A DNA stretch of 64,000 nucleotides, taken from contig CM049318.1 in NCBI GenBank assembly GCA_026874595.1, positions 39,331,956 through 39,395,955 of the forward strand, written 5' to 3'. The stretch comes from Sipunculus nudus. Taxonomy: Eukaryota > Annelida > Sipuncula > Golfingiida > Sipunculidae. The notes under the pieces are model-generated. The model saw only the letters and a list, made by a program, of their open reading frames with translations, ran no database searches and was not told the origin of the DNA. Position 1 is the first letter of the stretch, and each line of letters starts with the position of its first letter. Made by a program: the position numbers and the translations under genes. Shown here in pieces: positions 1 to 9,225 of this stretch.

Positions 1-900
1 CCCACTTTGACCATGGCACGTTTTTTCCCTATAACTGCTGTGGATTTAATTTTCAAAGCATGTTTTTGTCAGCATTTCAACTGTTAACACCAAAAATTTG
101 AAACCAGTTGACCAAAAACTGCAATTTTTATTCAAGTTTTCAAGCACCATGTCACATATTGTTTACATCAAGCTAGTGTTATGCAGTTTGCTAGAGCTCA
201 TCTCCCAAGCTTCAGCTCTAAGTTCCTTAAATTTGGCATACAGTTAGATGTCTCCAAAATCCCCTATCATGCCAAGAATTTGGTCACTAGGACTTAATTC
301 CTTCGAGATATTAATGAAAAACTTAATTTTTCCATTAAAAACCCATTGTTACACTTTAAGACAGCCTAATATCAAAACCACTGATCTGACTTTGATCATA
401 TATAATATAAATATTTTTCTATATTTATATTCGCTATGCACATGCCAGAAATGATGTCAGCATTGCATATTTTTTTTAAGTTATTGGCCCAAACATAATG
501 CACTTTTTAAAAATCAAGAAATATATTTACTCACCTAAGATGAGACTTGCTGAAGCTGGAGATTTTCATTCAGGAATATAAATTCATTTAATCAAGATTC
601 AATTGTTTACCCAAAATTAGATCTGAATTTTGCAAATTTTTCAAGTTATAAGCATAAATAAAAAATCAATACCTTAAATTTTGTCCAACTTTGGCAATGG
701 CACGTTTTTTCCCTATAAGCACTGTTGATTTAATGTTCACAGCAAATATACATAAGGATTTAATCTTTTAAAATCTGAAATTTCAAAGGAATTGATTGAA
801 AGGAGAAGCTTTTATTCAAGTTTTCATACACAATGTCAAGTGTTGTTTCCATCAGGCCCACCTAGTAGTACAGCCTTCACTTGCATTATGTAACCTACCC
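1..900 (+). repeat. Long direct repeat, period about 680 bp, one full unit plus the start of a second
   Basis: The stretch beginning with 'atggcacgttttttcccta' near position 13 recurs near 695. Each copy is followed by matching blocks: a 'tttaat...ttcacagc/caaagca' block and a 'tttattcaagttttca' block with 'caccatgtca/cacaatgtca' (about 130-160 and 810-840). The copies are diverged but collinear over roughly 190 bp. The unit is AT-rich and has no long open frame. It may be a partly seen large satellite or two copies of a dispersed element; the left edge of the window cuts it. Confidence 0.6.
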
Positions 901-1430
901 CAGGCAGCTTGCTTTGGCTCAGATTGTCCACTACTAGCAGGCTTCCCCTCTGCCTTGCACACCCCCCCCCCCCTCCCCCAGATGGTGCATTAACTAGATG
1001 AATGTTATAATTTTCTGTATTTCATTTTATTCTTGGCTATATGCAATGATACATTTTTAGATTTTATATTTACCAGCAGGGTTACAATGATTAAAGTGCA
1101 CATTTAATTGTGTCCACAAAGTGGTGTATTGCTATGAAAGTGTGGATGTTCATCAGATAAGTAATTCCTTACTTGAGAAGAGTAAAAACTTCGCCAGGTG
1201 TGAAATTTACTATTAATTCTAGTAATAAATTATAGCTTAGATTGTAATTAGCATAATGATATTGTTTGTCCCTCATTCAACCAACAGTGTGTATACTTTA
1301 TTTGAAAAGATGTTTTTATTTTACCAAATTTACTGAATCGTTTATTTTATTTCGGTGAATAAGATTAAGCATGTACTGAAAACTCCAATGTGCAAAACTT
1401 TTAATAGTGATTCAAGGAATAATCTTGTAG
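901..1430. other. Non-coding intergenic stretch
   Basis: AT-rich sequence with a short C-run at about 963-972. No coding signature, RNA gene or clear repeat was recognised between the direct repeat and the inverted-repeat element. Confidence 0.6.
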
Positions 1431-1484
1431 ATCCCTTAGCAAAAAACAAGCTTGCCGCGCACTGTTGCTGCAAACTTGCTGCAG

Positions 1485-2085
1485 CTTTGCAGCAACCTTG
1501 CAGCAAGGTCACAATTTGCCATGCAAATTAGTTTGCGGCAACCTTGCTGCAGGCTTGCTGCAACCAATGTTCCCGCAGCCCTTTTCCTGAAGCCTTCTCG
1601 CACACTTTCCCGCAGCCTTCTCGCACACTTCCTGCAGCCTTGCACACTTCCCGCAGCTTCTCGCACACTTTCCTGCAGCCTTCTTGCACACTTTCCCGCA
1701 GCCTTCTCGCACACTTCCTGCAGCCTTGCACACTTTCTGCAGCTTCTCGCACACTTTCCCGCAGCTTTTCAGCAACCTTGCAGCAAGGTCACAATTTGCC
1801 ATTCAAATTAGTTTGCGGCAACCTTGCTGCAGGCTTGCTGCAACCAATGTTCCCGCAGCCCTTTTCCTGCAGCCTTCTCGCACACTTTCCCGCAGCCTTC
1901 TCGCACACTTCCCGCAGCCTCGCACACTTTCCTGCAGCCTTCTCGCACACTTTCCCGCATCCTTCTTGCACACTTTCCCGCAGCCTTCTCGCACACTTCC
2001 TGCAGCCTTACACACTTTCTGCAGCTTCTCGCACACTTTCCCGCAGCCTTCTCGCACACTTTCCCGCAGCAGGGGCCAATTAGAT
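1485..2085. repeat. Higher-order array: 19-23 bp GCAGCC/TCGCACAC units within a 280-bp repeat
   Basis: The basic unit is close to 'cttctcgcacactttcccgc' plus 'agc', varying from 19 to 23 bp and repeated about 20 times. A longer block containing 'agcaaccttgcagcaaggtc', 'acaatttgcca' and 'ttgctgcaaccaatgttccc' occurs at 1491 and again at 1771. This gives a second-order period of 280 bp. The open frames on both strands are a by-product of the repeat: every frame is open and low complexity. Confidence 0.9.
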
Positions 2086-3186
2086 AGCAGCCATGATATG
2101 TATAAACAATAGCACGTGGGCTCAGTTATTGTGTACAAGCAGACATGCCATGTCATTAGTCAGTGACTGTCTCAGCTCCAAATATAAATGCAGGTACTCA
2201 ACAGAACAAGCTCTCATGAAACTCCATTTAATTTGCACATACAATTAAACCTTAATCCATAGTGGCTTTTAAATATAAACCAAACTTAATCAAGCTTTGT
2301 TAGAAATTACACCTTGATGAATATGAATCAGAGTACACACTACACATGCAGTCACACGAATCCTGCATGAAGTTGTGTAGCTACATAGCTGAATAAAAGT
2401 TCTGGGTGAGTATATTTTCAGGCCAAGGACTGGAAACATGAACCACAAAGTGACATTGGGTTACTTCAATATTGTTAGGAATTTCCCGTTTACTTAGGGT
2501 GACATCTATAGACATAAGTCAAACAGAATTTAGCAAATCAACTTTAAATGAAGCTTAGCCTGAGAATTTTAAAGTTTGTGTGAAGATGAAAACAAAACCT
2601 TATTTAAAGTTACTGTTTCATAATAAATCAATAAAACTCAAAATGCATTGGAGTTCAATAAATGCATGATATACACATTAACCACAGAATTGTTTTCATG
2701 CTGCCTTTGATATATCTGCCTTCCAGCTTGAAAACATCTTTCGATCTCACCATTAATCTTAGACTTAGTTTTTACTTTTCCACAAAATAAAATTTAATAC
2801 TACACTTTCTGTGTATAAAATTACTTGAGGAAAAATTAATCTTATCATTGCTGGGCAGCCCTTTGTCAATGCTTGCTGCGGCATCCCTTAGGGTACAAAT
2901 ATGTAGTTCAAACTTACTGGTGGTAGTAACATAACACCCTCTCTTTGTTCCTCCCATCAACTAATTGTATGTTCTAATTAATCCAATGAGTCCTCTGAAC
3001 ATGCTGGATCTGTTGAATGTTACTCTTACTTGAGCTATTTGGCACAGATCTTCATATTTTTAGAAGAGCTAACAAAGCACTGTCTTTTACTAATTTTGCA
3101 AAAATGGCTGTCTTTCCCTCCAAAATCAGTTTAGCCAATCACAGCAGGGTAAGACAGGAAATAGTAGAACAAATAAAACTGTAAAA

Positions 3187-3420
3187 GACTGCGGCTAGCC
3201 GCAACCCTCTGCAGCCTTCCTGCGCACAGCATCCAGTTAACTCTATTAGACTGCTGCTAGCCGCAATCCTCCCGCAGCCTTCCTGCGCACAGCATCCAGT
3301 TAACTCTATGAGGCTGCGGCTAGCCGCAACCCTCCCGCAGCCTTCCTGCACACAGTATTAAAATACTCTATAGGACTGCGGCTAGCCGCAACCCTCCCGC
3401 AACCTTCCAGCACACAATTC
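3187..3420. repeat. About 62-bp tandem repeat with a ggctagcc palindrome core, four copies
   Basis: Each copy contains 'gactgcggctagccgcaa', 'cctcccgcagccttcctgc' and 'cacagcatccagttaactc', with small variants. The self-complementary 'gcggctagccgc' can form a short hairpin. The array shares the 'gcagccttc-tgc-cac' theme of the array at 1.5-2.1 kb in the same orientation, so both probably come from one ancestral unit inside the same element. Confidence 0.85.
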
Positions 3421-3581
3421 AGATTTGCTGCACACTTTCCTGCAGCCTTTGCCAGGCAGCGGGAAGCATGCAACTAGCCGCAGCCTTCCTGCACACTCTT
3501 CTTGCAGCCTATTTTGGTTTCTGCTGCTTTTCAGCACGGTTGCAGCAAAGCAGCGGCAAACTTTTCATTTTGCTAAGGGAT

Positions 3582-4640
3582 GCAATGTTGTGGCATTATT
3601 TTCTTTTAAATTCAGTTTAAACATTTGAGCTTTAAAAAGAATAAAAATACATGTGTATGCATAATATGACCTATGCATAATATGAGCTACACTCTGGATA
3701 TATAATGATTGCAACTTAGAATTCTTATATTTTAACTTATATTTTCAGTGTTTTTTTCATACAAATTTATAAAACTTGTAAATAAAAAAAATTAATCAGA
3801 TAAAAACTATTATTATGGAAAAAGTGGATATGCTTAAATAATAGGGTTATATATAAACGTAAATGCATTATTCCCTTTAAAGTGAAATAAAGGTATTAGT
3901 CCATTCTGTCCACTGGCCTGTCCATCTGTAAATTTTTCATATGCATCACAGTATCTCAAAACTTTTTACTGTTTTTCTTCATGACATTCTTGTCAGAGTA
4001 TTAGTTTGCAATCATATATTTAGAACTTTACTATAACCAAATAGGAGGGCCTCTTTCCTCTTAGCTTCTCATATGCTTATATAAATTATAAACATTAAAA
4101 TATTTTGCATTTGCAAAAATTTCAAACTTAAGCTGAGCGCCGTGACCCATTGGTCCCTTGTTTTGGTTCTAAAACCATTTGCTAAAATCTGAATAGTGCA
4201 TACATAAGTTTGAATAAGCTTGCACCAGGTGCAGTCAGTGGCACGAAACTAATATATTGCACATTCAACCTGATGGCTACTCTGCACAACTTCACAAATC
4301 AAGTTTTTAAGCTTCCACTTAGACAATTCTTCTGGGTTTCTTCTTTCTTGGGCATTATCATGCATATACTAGGTCAAACCTCTGGTCATGCACACAGGTC
4401 TTTTCATATGGTTAACACACATGGACTGTGTTTACTCACAAACAGAACCATAACAATGTTTAAAACAGGTGAATCAGAGATACTGAGTCTGTCTGCTAGG
4501 ATGGTTTTGCTTTGAACTGGTAGAATTAGTCAGCCAAAATTAATTAATAGCATGAGATAATACACATATTACTGGAAATTTTGGTGCACCTTTAACACTC
4601 TCACATGAGAGTGAGGCAAATAAGAATTTGATGTGGGTGA
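3582..4640. other. Non-coding AT-rich stretch
   Basis: No domain-bearing frame, tRNA or clear repeat was seen. A 101-residue frame at 4210-4515 has no recognisable features and AT-biased composition, and is not called as a gene. Confidence 0.55.
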
Positions 4641-4866
4641 TGCACTAATTTTTATACGCATGTCATATGACGGGAGTATTATGGTATACCCAGTGTCGAG
4701 CCATCTGTCTATCTGTCTGTCAGTTAACTGTTAGTGTTGCCACTATAACTTACAGGATCTTTGATGGATTTTCACCAAACTCACCATAACTATTTACCAA
4801 CAGATTATCTCCCCTGAGTTTGATTAATTATTAGCAAAATCCACGCATATTTAATAGGGTCGCGCG
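4641..4866. repeat. Dispersed repeat that received the gypsy insertion (left part)
   Basis: It contains the theme 'ccactataacttac', 'ggattttcaccaaactcac', 'tatttacca', 'tctcccctgagtt', 'gcaaaatccacgcatattta'. Related phrases occur at 10800-10915 (just beyond the provirus) and at 14700-14880 in the same order. The retroelement therefore landed in an older dispersed repeat, which resumes on its right side. Confidence 0.6.
4862..4866. repeat. Target-site duplication of the gypsy element, left copy (gcgcg)
   Basis: The five bases gcgcg immediately precede the TG that opens the left LTR and are repeated exactly after the CA that closes the right LTR (10795-10799). A 5-bp duplication is normal for Ty3/gypsy integrases. 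Confidence 0.9.
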
Positions 4867-5117
4867 TGTTGGATGTTTATATCACCCAAAGATTCGGATT
4901 ACTCCCGATTTTACTTAGCACATCATGCACAAATCACCATGCGGTTTCAGCCATTTTAATAATCACAACCTTCCCCTTCCGGTGTCGCGGTAGTATACAA
5001 TACCACCATGCGGTTTCAGCCATTTTAATAATCACAACCTTCCCCTTCCGGTGTCGCGGTAGTATACAATACCGGACATAGTTACCTTGGAATACCGAGT
5101 CCTTTCAGTACACGACA
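4867..5117 (-). repeat. Downstream (3') LTR of the gypsy element
   Basis: A 251-bp LTR bounded by TG (4867) and CA (5117) as read on the + strand. It matches the split right LTR over its whole length. It carries an exact 69-bp tandem duplication (copies starting at about 4935 and 5004) that the other LTR lacks. Confidence 0.93.
4935..5072. repeat. 69-bp perfect tandem duplication inside the left LTR
   Basis: The block starting 'caccatgcggtttcagcc' and ending 'cgcggtagtatacaata' plus two bases is repeated with a 69-bp offset and no visible mismatch. It must have arisen after integration, because the sister LTR has one copy. Confidence 0.93.
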
Positions 5118-5130
5118 TCCCTCCTTTTCT
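5118..5130 (-). promoter_or_regulatory. Polypurine tract of the gypsy element
   Basis: On the minus strand the sequence directly upstream of the 3' LTR is AGAAAAGGAGGGA. A purine run abutting the LTR is the expected primer for plus-strand DNA synthesis in LTR retroelements. Confidence 0.88.
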
Positions 5131-5360
5131 AGATTTCTGCTGCATGCAATATCAAACCACATTTTAATGTAAAAATAATAGAAATGTCCATATGAAAATA
5201 ATGTCCATGTTTTAACACAGCATGTATGCGACTTAACTTGTTTGTGCACCAATGAAAACTTAATGTCCCCTTATCATCAAATCAGCTCATCAATGGAATG
5301 AACTACAAGTTTATCAAACAGGGTATGAAACTTAACTTATGATTGCTGTCAAATGTATGC

Positions 5361-5797
5361 TTATCTGTTTAAATGAAAGTCATCAAATCTCGTGGGCGGT
5401 TCCCTGATTCTTTTGGGTCTGGCATCTGGTACAGGTGGTGTCTCAGTAGGTGTCTCGCCCATTTCTTGTCTCATAGTGTTATCTGTAGATCTTTCAGTGT
5501 AATCTGTAGACTCTAAATAATTACAGAGGTCGTGATGGGGTCCAATCTCAGTTGTCTTTCCCTGGTCCAGATCCACCTCAGAGCGCTCATGTGACTGGCT
5601 TACATACTTCTTAACGTGACTTGTATTTTTGCTGTAATTCTCCCCTGTTGGGCTTTCAACGACAAGACTGTTTCCTTTCTTTTCGACGACTCTGTAAGGC
5701 ACCAGCTGAAGGTCGTGCTGAGCTTGTTTGTTTTGTTTTGTTTTACTAACACTTGGTCACCTTCAGTTACTTTTGAGTAGCATGCATTCCTGCGCAA
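5361..5797 (-). pseudogene. pol: C-terminal end of gypsy Pol, frameshifted
   Basis: Two overlapping frames (5600-5797 and 5361-5702) together look like the region after the integrase core: a 'GDQVLVKQNK' stretch, then 'YRVVEKKGNSLVVESPTGE', then a charged tail ending 'PKRIREPPTRFDDFHLNR'. These resemble the integrase C-terminal beta-barrel region and tail of Ty3/gypsy elements. They lie out of frame with each other and with the integrase frame upstream, so at least two indels separate them. Confidence 0.8.
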
Positions 5798-7230
5798 ATC
5801 TGCATATATTTTGGATTTTCCCTTTTTTCAGCATCTGTGTCATGGGCTTCAAGATCTTGGTGGGAGTAGTTTGCGATGTCAGGCAGTTTCCCCCTCATTT
5901 TACGACCGAACAAAAGTTCTGCAGGGCTCTTCCCTGTGGTATTGTGTTTAAGCCCTCTGTATGTGGTCAAGTATGTTCTCAGCGCTTTTCTCCAATCAAC
6001 ACCTTCTGCTTGAGCTATTTTGATGCGTTTCAGGAGTGAAGCGTTCTGCCGCTCCATCTCCCCGTTGGCCTGTGCCCATCTCGTAGTCACTTTGTGGTGT
6101 TTTATATCGCTGTGTTTATAAAATTGTGAGAATTTCTCTGACCTGAACTGTGGTCCATTGTCTGACTTAATATTGACGGGTAACCCATGTCGGCTGAATA
6201 CCTCTTCGGGGCCATCAATTCCCTTATCAGTGGTGGTAGACTGCATTACTATGACCTTGTAGTACCTGCTGTAGTAGTCTACAATTATCATCAAGCTGTG
6301 GCCGGATGGAAGTGGTCCCATTAGGTCAACAGCAAGATCTTGCCAGGGACCTTCTGGCAACTGTGTTGATCTCAGAGGTTCAGGTGGGTCTGGTCTGGCT
6401 ACTAACTGACAACCTTGGCATGCCTTGCAGTATCTTTCTGCTGCTTTGTCCATTCCAGGCCACCAAACTTTACTCCTCAAGTTTTGTTTGGTGCCAACAA
6501 TTCTGAGATGTCCCTCATGAGCCAGAGCTAAGGCCCTCGGCCTCAACTTAGCTGGTAAGACGATACGTGTGCCTCTAAGCACTAGCTGACCGAAAACACA
6601 CAACTCACCGGCAATAGGCATATATGGCTTACACTGTTCATATCGGCTGGTCTCAACAGCTTTACGGAGTTCAGCAAGTTCATCATCGTCAGCTGAAGCC
6701 TCCTCCACCTCATGGGGTGTTAGCACTGCTGGTACTGCATATTTTGCTATGAATCTAACAAAATCCTCAGCACCGTGGTCATGCTTGTAGCAAAGAAGTC
6801 TTGACAACGGGTCAGCGATGTTTTGCTGTCCGGGAATGTGGACCACACGGAAGCTGTAGGGTTGTAAGCGCAATAGCCAGCGTTTGATCCGTACACAGGG
6901 TTTTGACTGTGGGCTATATATCACTTGGAGTGGCTTATGGTCAGTCATTAAATCGAAGTCCATGCCCTTCACGTAAGCGTGAAATTTCTCACAGGCCCAC
7001 ATGAGGGCTAATGCTTCTTTCTCTGTTAGAGAATATCTGCGTTCATAGTCTGTCAAGCTGCGACTGGCATATGAGATTGGTACCAGTCCATCTTGCTGCT
7101 TTTGCACAAGAACCGCCCCTAATCCGACTGGGCTAGCATCCGCGATAATCTGAGTTTGTGCCTCCTTGTCGTAATATGCTAGTGTGCCTGCCTCGGCTAA
7201 AGTAAGCTTTCTTAATCCGTCTGAAGGCAT
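5767..7230 (-). CDS. pol: RNase H and integrase portion of gypsy Pol, uninterrupted 487 codons
   Basis: The RNase H part (residues about 15-150) shows 'IIADASPVGLGAVL', 'SLTEKEALAL' and 'LMTDHKPLQ', which contain the acidic catalytic positions. The integrase part follows, with an HHCC zinc motif ('HEGHLRI' and 'CKACQGC'). The DDE core has Asp in 'AVDLMGPLPSG', Asp in 'IKSDNGPQFRS' and Glu in 'ANGEMERQN', with the usual spacing. The first methionine is probably not a true start: in the family this is an internal part of one polyprotein, and the frame change at the upstream end is a degradation event. This is the best preserved segment of the element. Confidence 0.92.
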   Translation of the reverse strand: MPSDGLRKLTLAEAGTLAYYDKEAQTQIIADASPVGLGAVLVQKQQDGLVPISYASRSLTDYERRYSLTEKEALALMWACEKFHAYVKGMDFDLMTDHKPLQVIYSPQSKPCVRIKRWLLRLQPYSFRVVHIPGQQNIADPLSRLLCYKHDHGAEDFVRFIAKYAVPAVLTPHEVEEASADDDELAELRKAVETSRYEQCKPYMPIAGELCVFGQLVLRGTRIVLPAKLRPRALALAHEGHLRIVGTKQNLRSKVWWPGMDKAAERYCKACQGCQLVARPDPPEPLRSTQLPEGPWQDLAVDLMGPLPSGHSLMIIVDYYSRYYKVIVMQSTTTDKGIDGPEEVFSRHGLPVNIKSDNGPQFRSEKFSQFYKHSDIKHHKVTTRWAQANGEMERQNASLLKRIKIAQAEGVDWRKALRTYLTTYRGLKHNTTGKSPAELLFGRKMRGKLPDIANYSHQDLEAHDTDAEKRENPKYMQICAGMHATQK

Positions 7231-8114
7231 TACGCTGTTCTGGTCCGAAATGGAACGGGGCGTCCTTTCGCGTTAGCTGTCGAAGCGGTTCCGCTAATGT
7301 AGCAAACTGGTATGAATCGACTGCTATAGTTTGCTAGTCCCAGGAAACTCCGGACTTCTGCTACATTTCCTGGTTCACGTACTTCCTGTAGAGCGCGTAC
7401 TCTCTCATTCGTTGGGCCTATGCCATTCTTTGATAATAGGATGCCCATAAACACCAGTCTATCCATGCTAAATTGGCATTTGTCACCATTCAGCGTTAGG
7501 CCGCACGCTTTCAGTCTTTGTAACACCTGGTGCAATCTCTGATCATGGGTTTCTCTAGCTGTCAAGTCGATGCACAATTTGACGTCAGAGATATTCTCCA
7601 CGCCTGGTATGCCTGCAAGCGCTGTCGCTATTTCGTACTGATATTGCTCACTTGCTGAGTTCACCCCGAATAGCAGCCTTTTATATCTGTACAGACCAGT
7701 GTGCGTGGCAAATGTTGTTATGTCCCTTGATTCCGGGGTCAGCTCCAGTTGGTGGCAACCCCACTTTAAATCTAACTTGCTGAACACTGTGGACCCGTTC
7801 ATGTTGTGGAGTACCTCATCCACGGTTGGAATTGGGTGTCTACCCCGTATTATTGCCTCATTTGCACGCCTCATATCAACGCAGATCCTGATATCTCCTT
7901 TTGATTTGGGCACTACAACAATCTGGTTGACCCATGGTGTTGGTCTGTCAACCGGTTCGATAATGTCCATGTCAACTAATTGGTTTATTTTCTCCTCAAC
8001 TTTCTGCCGGAGGTTAAACAGAGTACGCCTCAATGGTTGCGTTATAGGTTCGACCTCACTGTTTATGTGTATTTTGACTTGTTTTGTGTTCAGTTTGCCC
8101 ACACCGCTAAACAC
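7230..8114 (-). pseudogene. pol: Reverse transcriptase portion of gypsy Pol with altered active site
   Basis: The frame shows the finger and palm landmarks of Ty3/gypsy RT: 'PWVNQIVVVPKSKGDIRIC', 'VDMRRANEAIIRGRHPIP', 'VFSKLDLKWGCHQLEL' (motif A aspartate), 'GVNSASEQYQYEI', and downstream 'RSFLGLANYSSRFIP'. Where the family has the paired aspartates of the YxDD-type box, this copy reads 'ENISDVKLCID', so the second aspartate is missing. The frame then leaves the expected sequence near 7290 and terminates, separating it from RNase H. It overlaps the gag-protease frame by 25 bp in another phase. Confidence 0.88.
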
Positions 8115-9166
8115 TTGTATGTTTGCTGCATTATTTTAGCAGTATAGGTGACTTGGGCGATATCAGTGCCCACTTTGAGCATGTTCAGTTTGATGGCCGT
8201 CTCTTGACCTATCAGAGGTAGACCTTCTCCTTTAATTACAAGAAACTCCTCAGTTGCTTCACTATTGCCAGCTTTGGCATGACAGGTGATTGTCCCTTTC
8301 ACATGAATCGGTTTATCAGATGCGTAAGCAAACAATTTTCTCTCAGGTTTACAAGCTTGTGAAGTGCATTGAATCTCTTTTCGTTTTAAATATTCCCAGG
8401 TTTTTTCATCCACAATATTACTGGTGGCCCCAGAATCGACTAGCACTTTCAGCGGGACCCCACCAGTTTTCCCACATCGGTAACAGGTCTCCCCTTTCTT
8501 GCCTTTTATGGGGCCTCTTTTATGTTGCTGGTGTCGTTTGGGGCCTCTATCACTGATTTTATTTACCTGGGCTGGAGGGTCAGTAGGGGTATCAGTTACT
8601 TTCAATGCCACCATCTGTGATTGAACTTCCTCACACTGTTCGGCTATTTCAAGTGTGCTTGCGAGAGTCAGGCCCTGACCACCTTCTAACAGTTTTTGCC
8701 TCAAGTAATCAGAAGTACACTTACACAGGACCTGGTCTCGAATCTGATTTTCACTGTCGTCCCCATAATTGCAGTCTCTGATGGCTTGTCTGAGCCTAGT
8801 TACATACTGTTTGATGGACTCATCATGTCTCTGAGAGAGTTGACGAAATTTATGGCGAGCGTATGCAGGGTTTACTTGGGGCACGAAGTAAGCGTTTAAG
8901 GCCCGTATTGCTTTATCATAATCGTCCACATTACCTGTGTTTGGCAAGGTCGAGAATATGTCTTGGACATCGGTCCCCGCAAAATGCAGAAGCTGGGCTC
9001 TCCTCTGTTGCCTGTTCTCGTTGGAGCCACGTGTGATAATGAGTCCTTTGCTGTCAGCAAACAGCTTGAATGCCTGGAGCCATCGTGACCAGCGTGGCCC
9101 GAGCGTTGGCGAATCCCCGAAAACATCAAACTTTGGGATTAAGATTTTGCCGGTATCCGCCATCAT
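8090..9166 (-). pseudogene. gag: Gag fused to aspartic protease, with an internal deletion in the nucleocapsid
   Basis: The 358-codon frame starts with a capsid-like helical region (residues about 1-200; 'RWSRWLQAFKLFADSKG', 'RQLSQRHDESIKQYVTRL'). It then has a basic stretch and half of a CCHC zinc knuckle, 'CYRCGKTG'. Directly after this half-knuckle comes the protease, 'VPLKVLVDSGATSNIV' with the DSGA active site, and 'LPLIGQETA'. Normally one or two complete knuckles and a linker lie between, so an in-frame deletion has joined Gag and protease. The last six or so residues are out of phase with the next Pol frame. Confidence 0.88.
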
Positions 9167-9206
9167 CTGAGGAATATATCATCTGTGTTGATACAAAAAC
9201 ACTTGA

Positions 9207-9224
9207 AGTTTATTCTCGTTGCCA
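9207..9224 (-). promoter_or_regulatory. Candidate primer-binding site of the gypsy element
   Basis: On the minus strand, one base after the upstream LTR, the sequence reads TGGCAACGAGAATAAAC. It begins with the TGG expected for pairing to the CCA end of a tRNA. The tRNA identity cannot be told from the window alone. Confidence 0.65.
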
Positions 9225-9225
9225 C

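Larger units (their letters stand above)
1431..3581. mobile_element. Probable non-autonomous DNA transposon with TIRs, filled with GCAGCC-type tandem arrays
   Basis: The left end reads 'atcccttagcaaaa' followed by 'aacaagcttgccgc' (1431-1458). The right end (3553-3581) reads 'gcggcaaactttt...ttttgctaagggat', an inverted match with a few mismatches and a small gap. Inside are two GC-rich tandem arrays (1560-2080 and 3187-3500) separated by about 1.1 kb of ordinary AT-rich DNA. No transposase-like reading frame is present, so any mobility would depend on an enzyme supplied elsewhere. No convincing target-site duplication flanks the ends (left 'cttgtag', right 'gcaatg'), so the superfamily is not assigned. 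Confidence 0.6.

Noticed and set aside
1436-2156. Many overlapping open frames on both strands with Cys/Arg or Leu/Pro repeats
   Set aside because: They are shadows of the GCAGCC array. Six-way openness and low complexity argue against coding.
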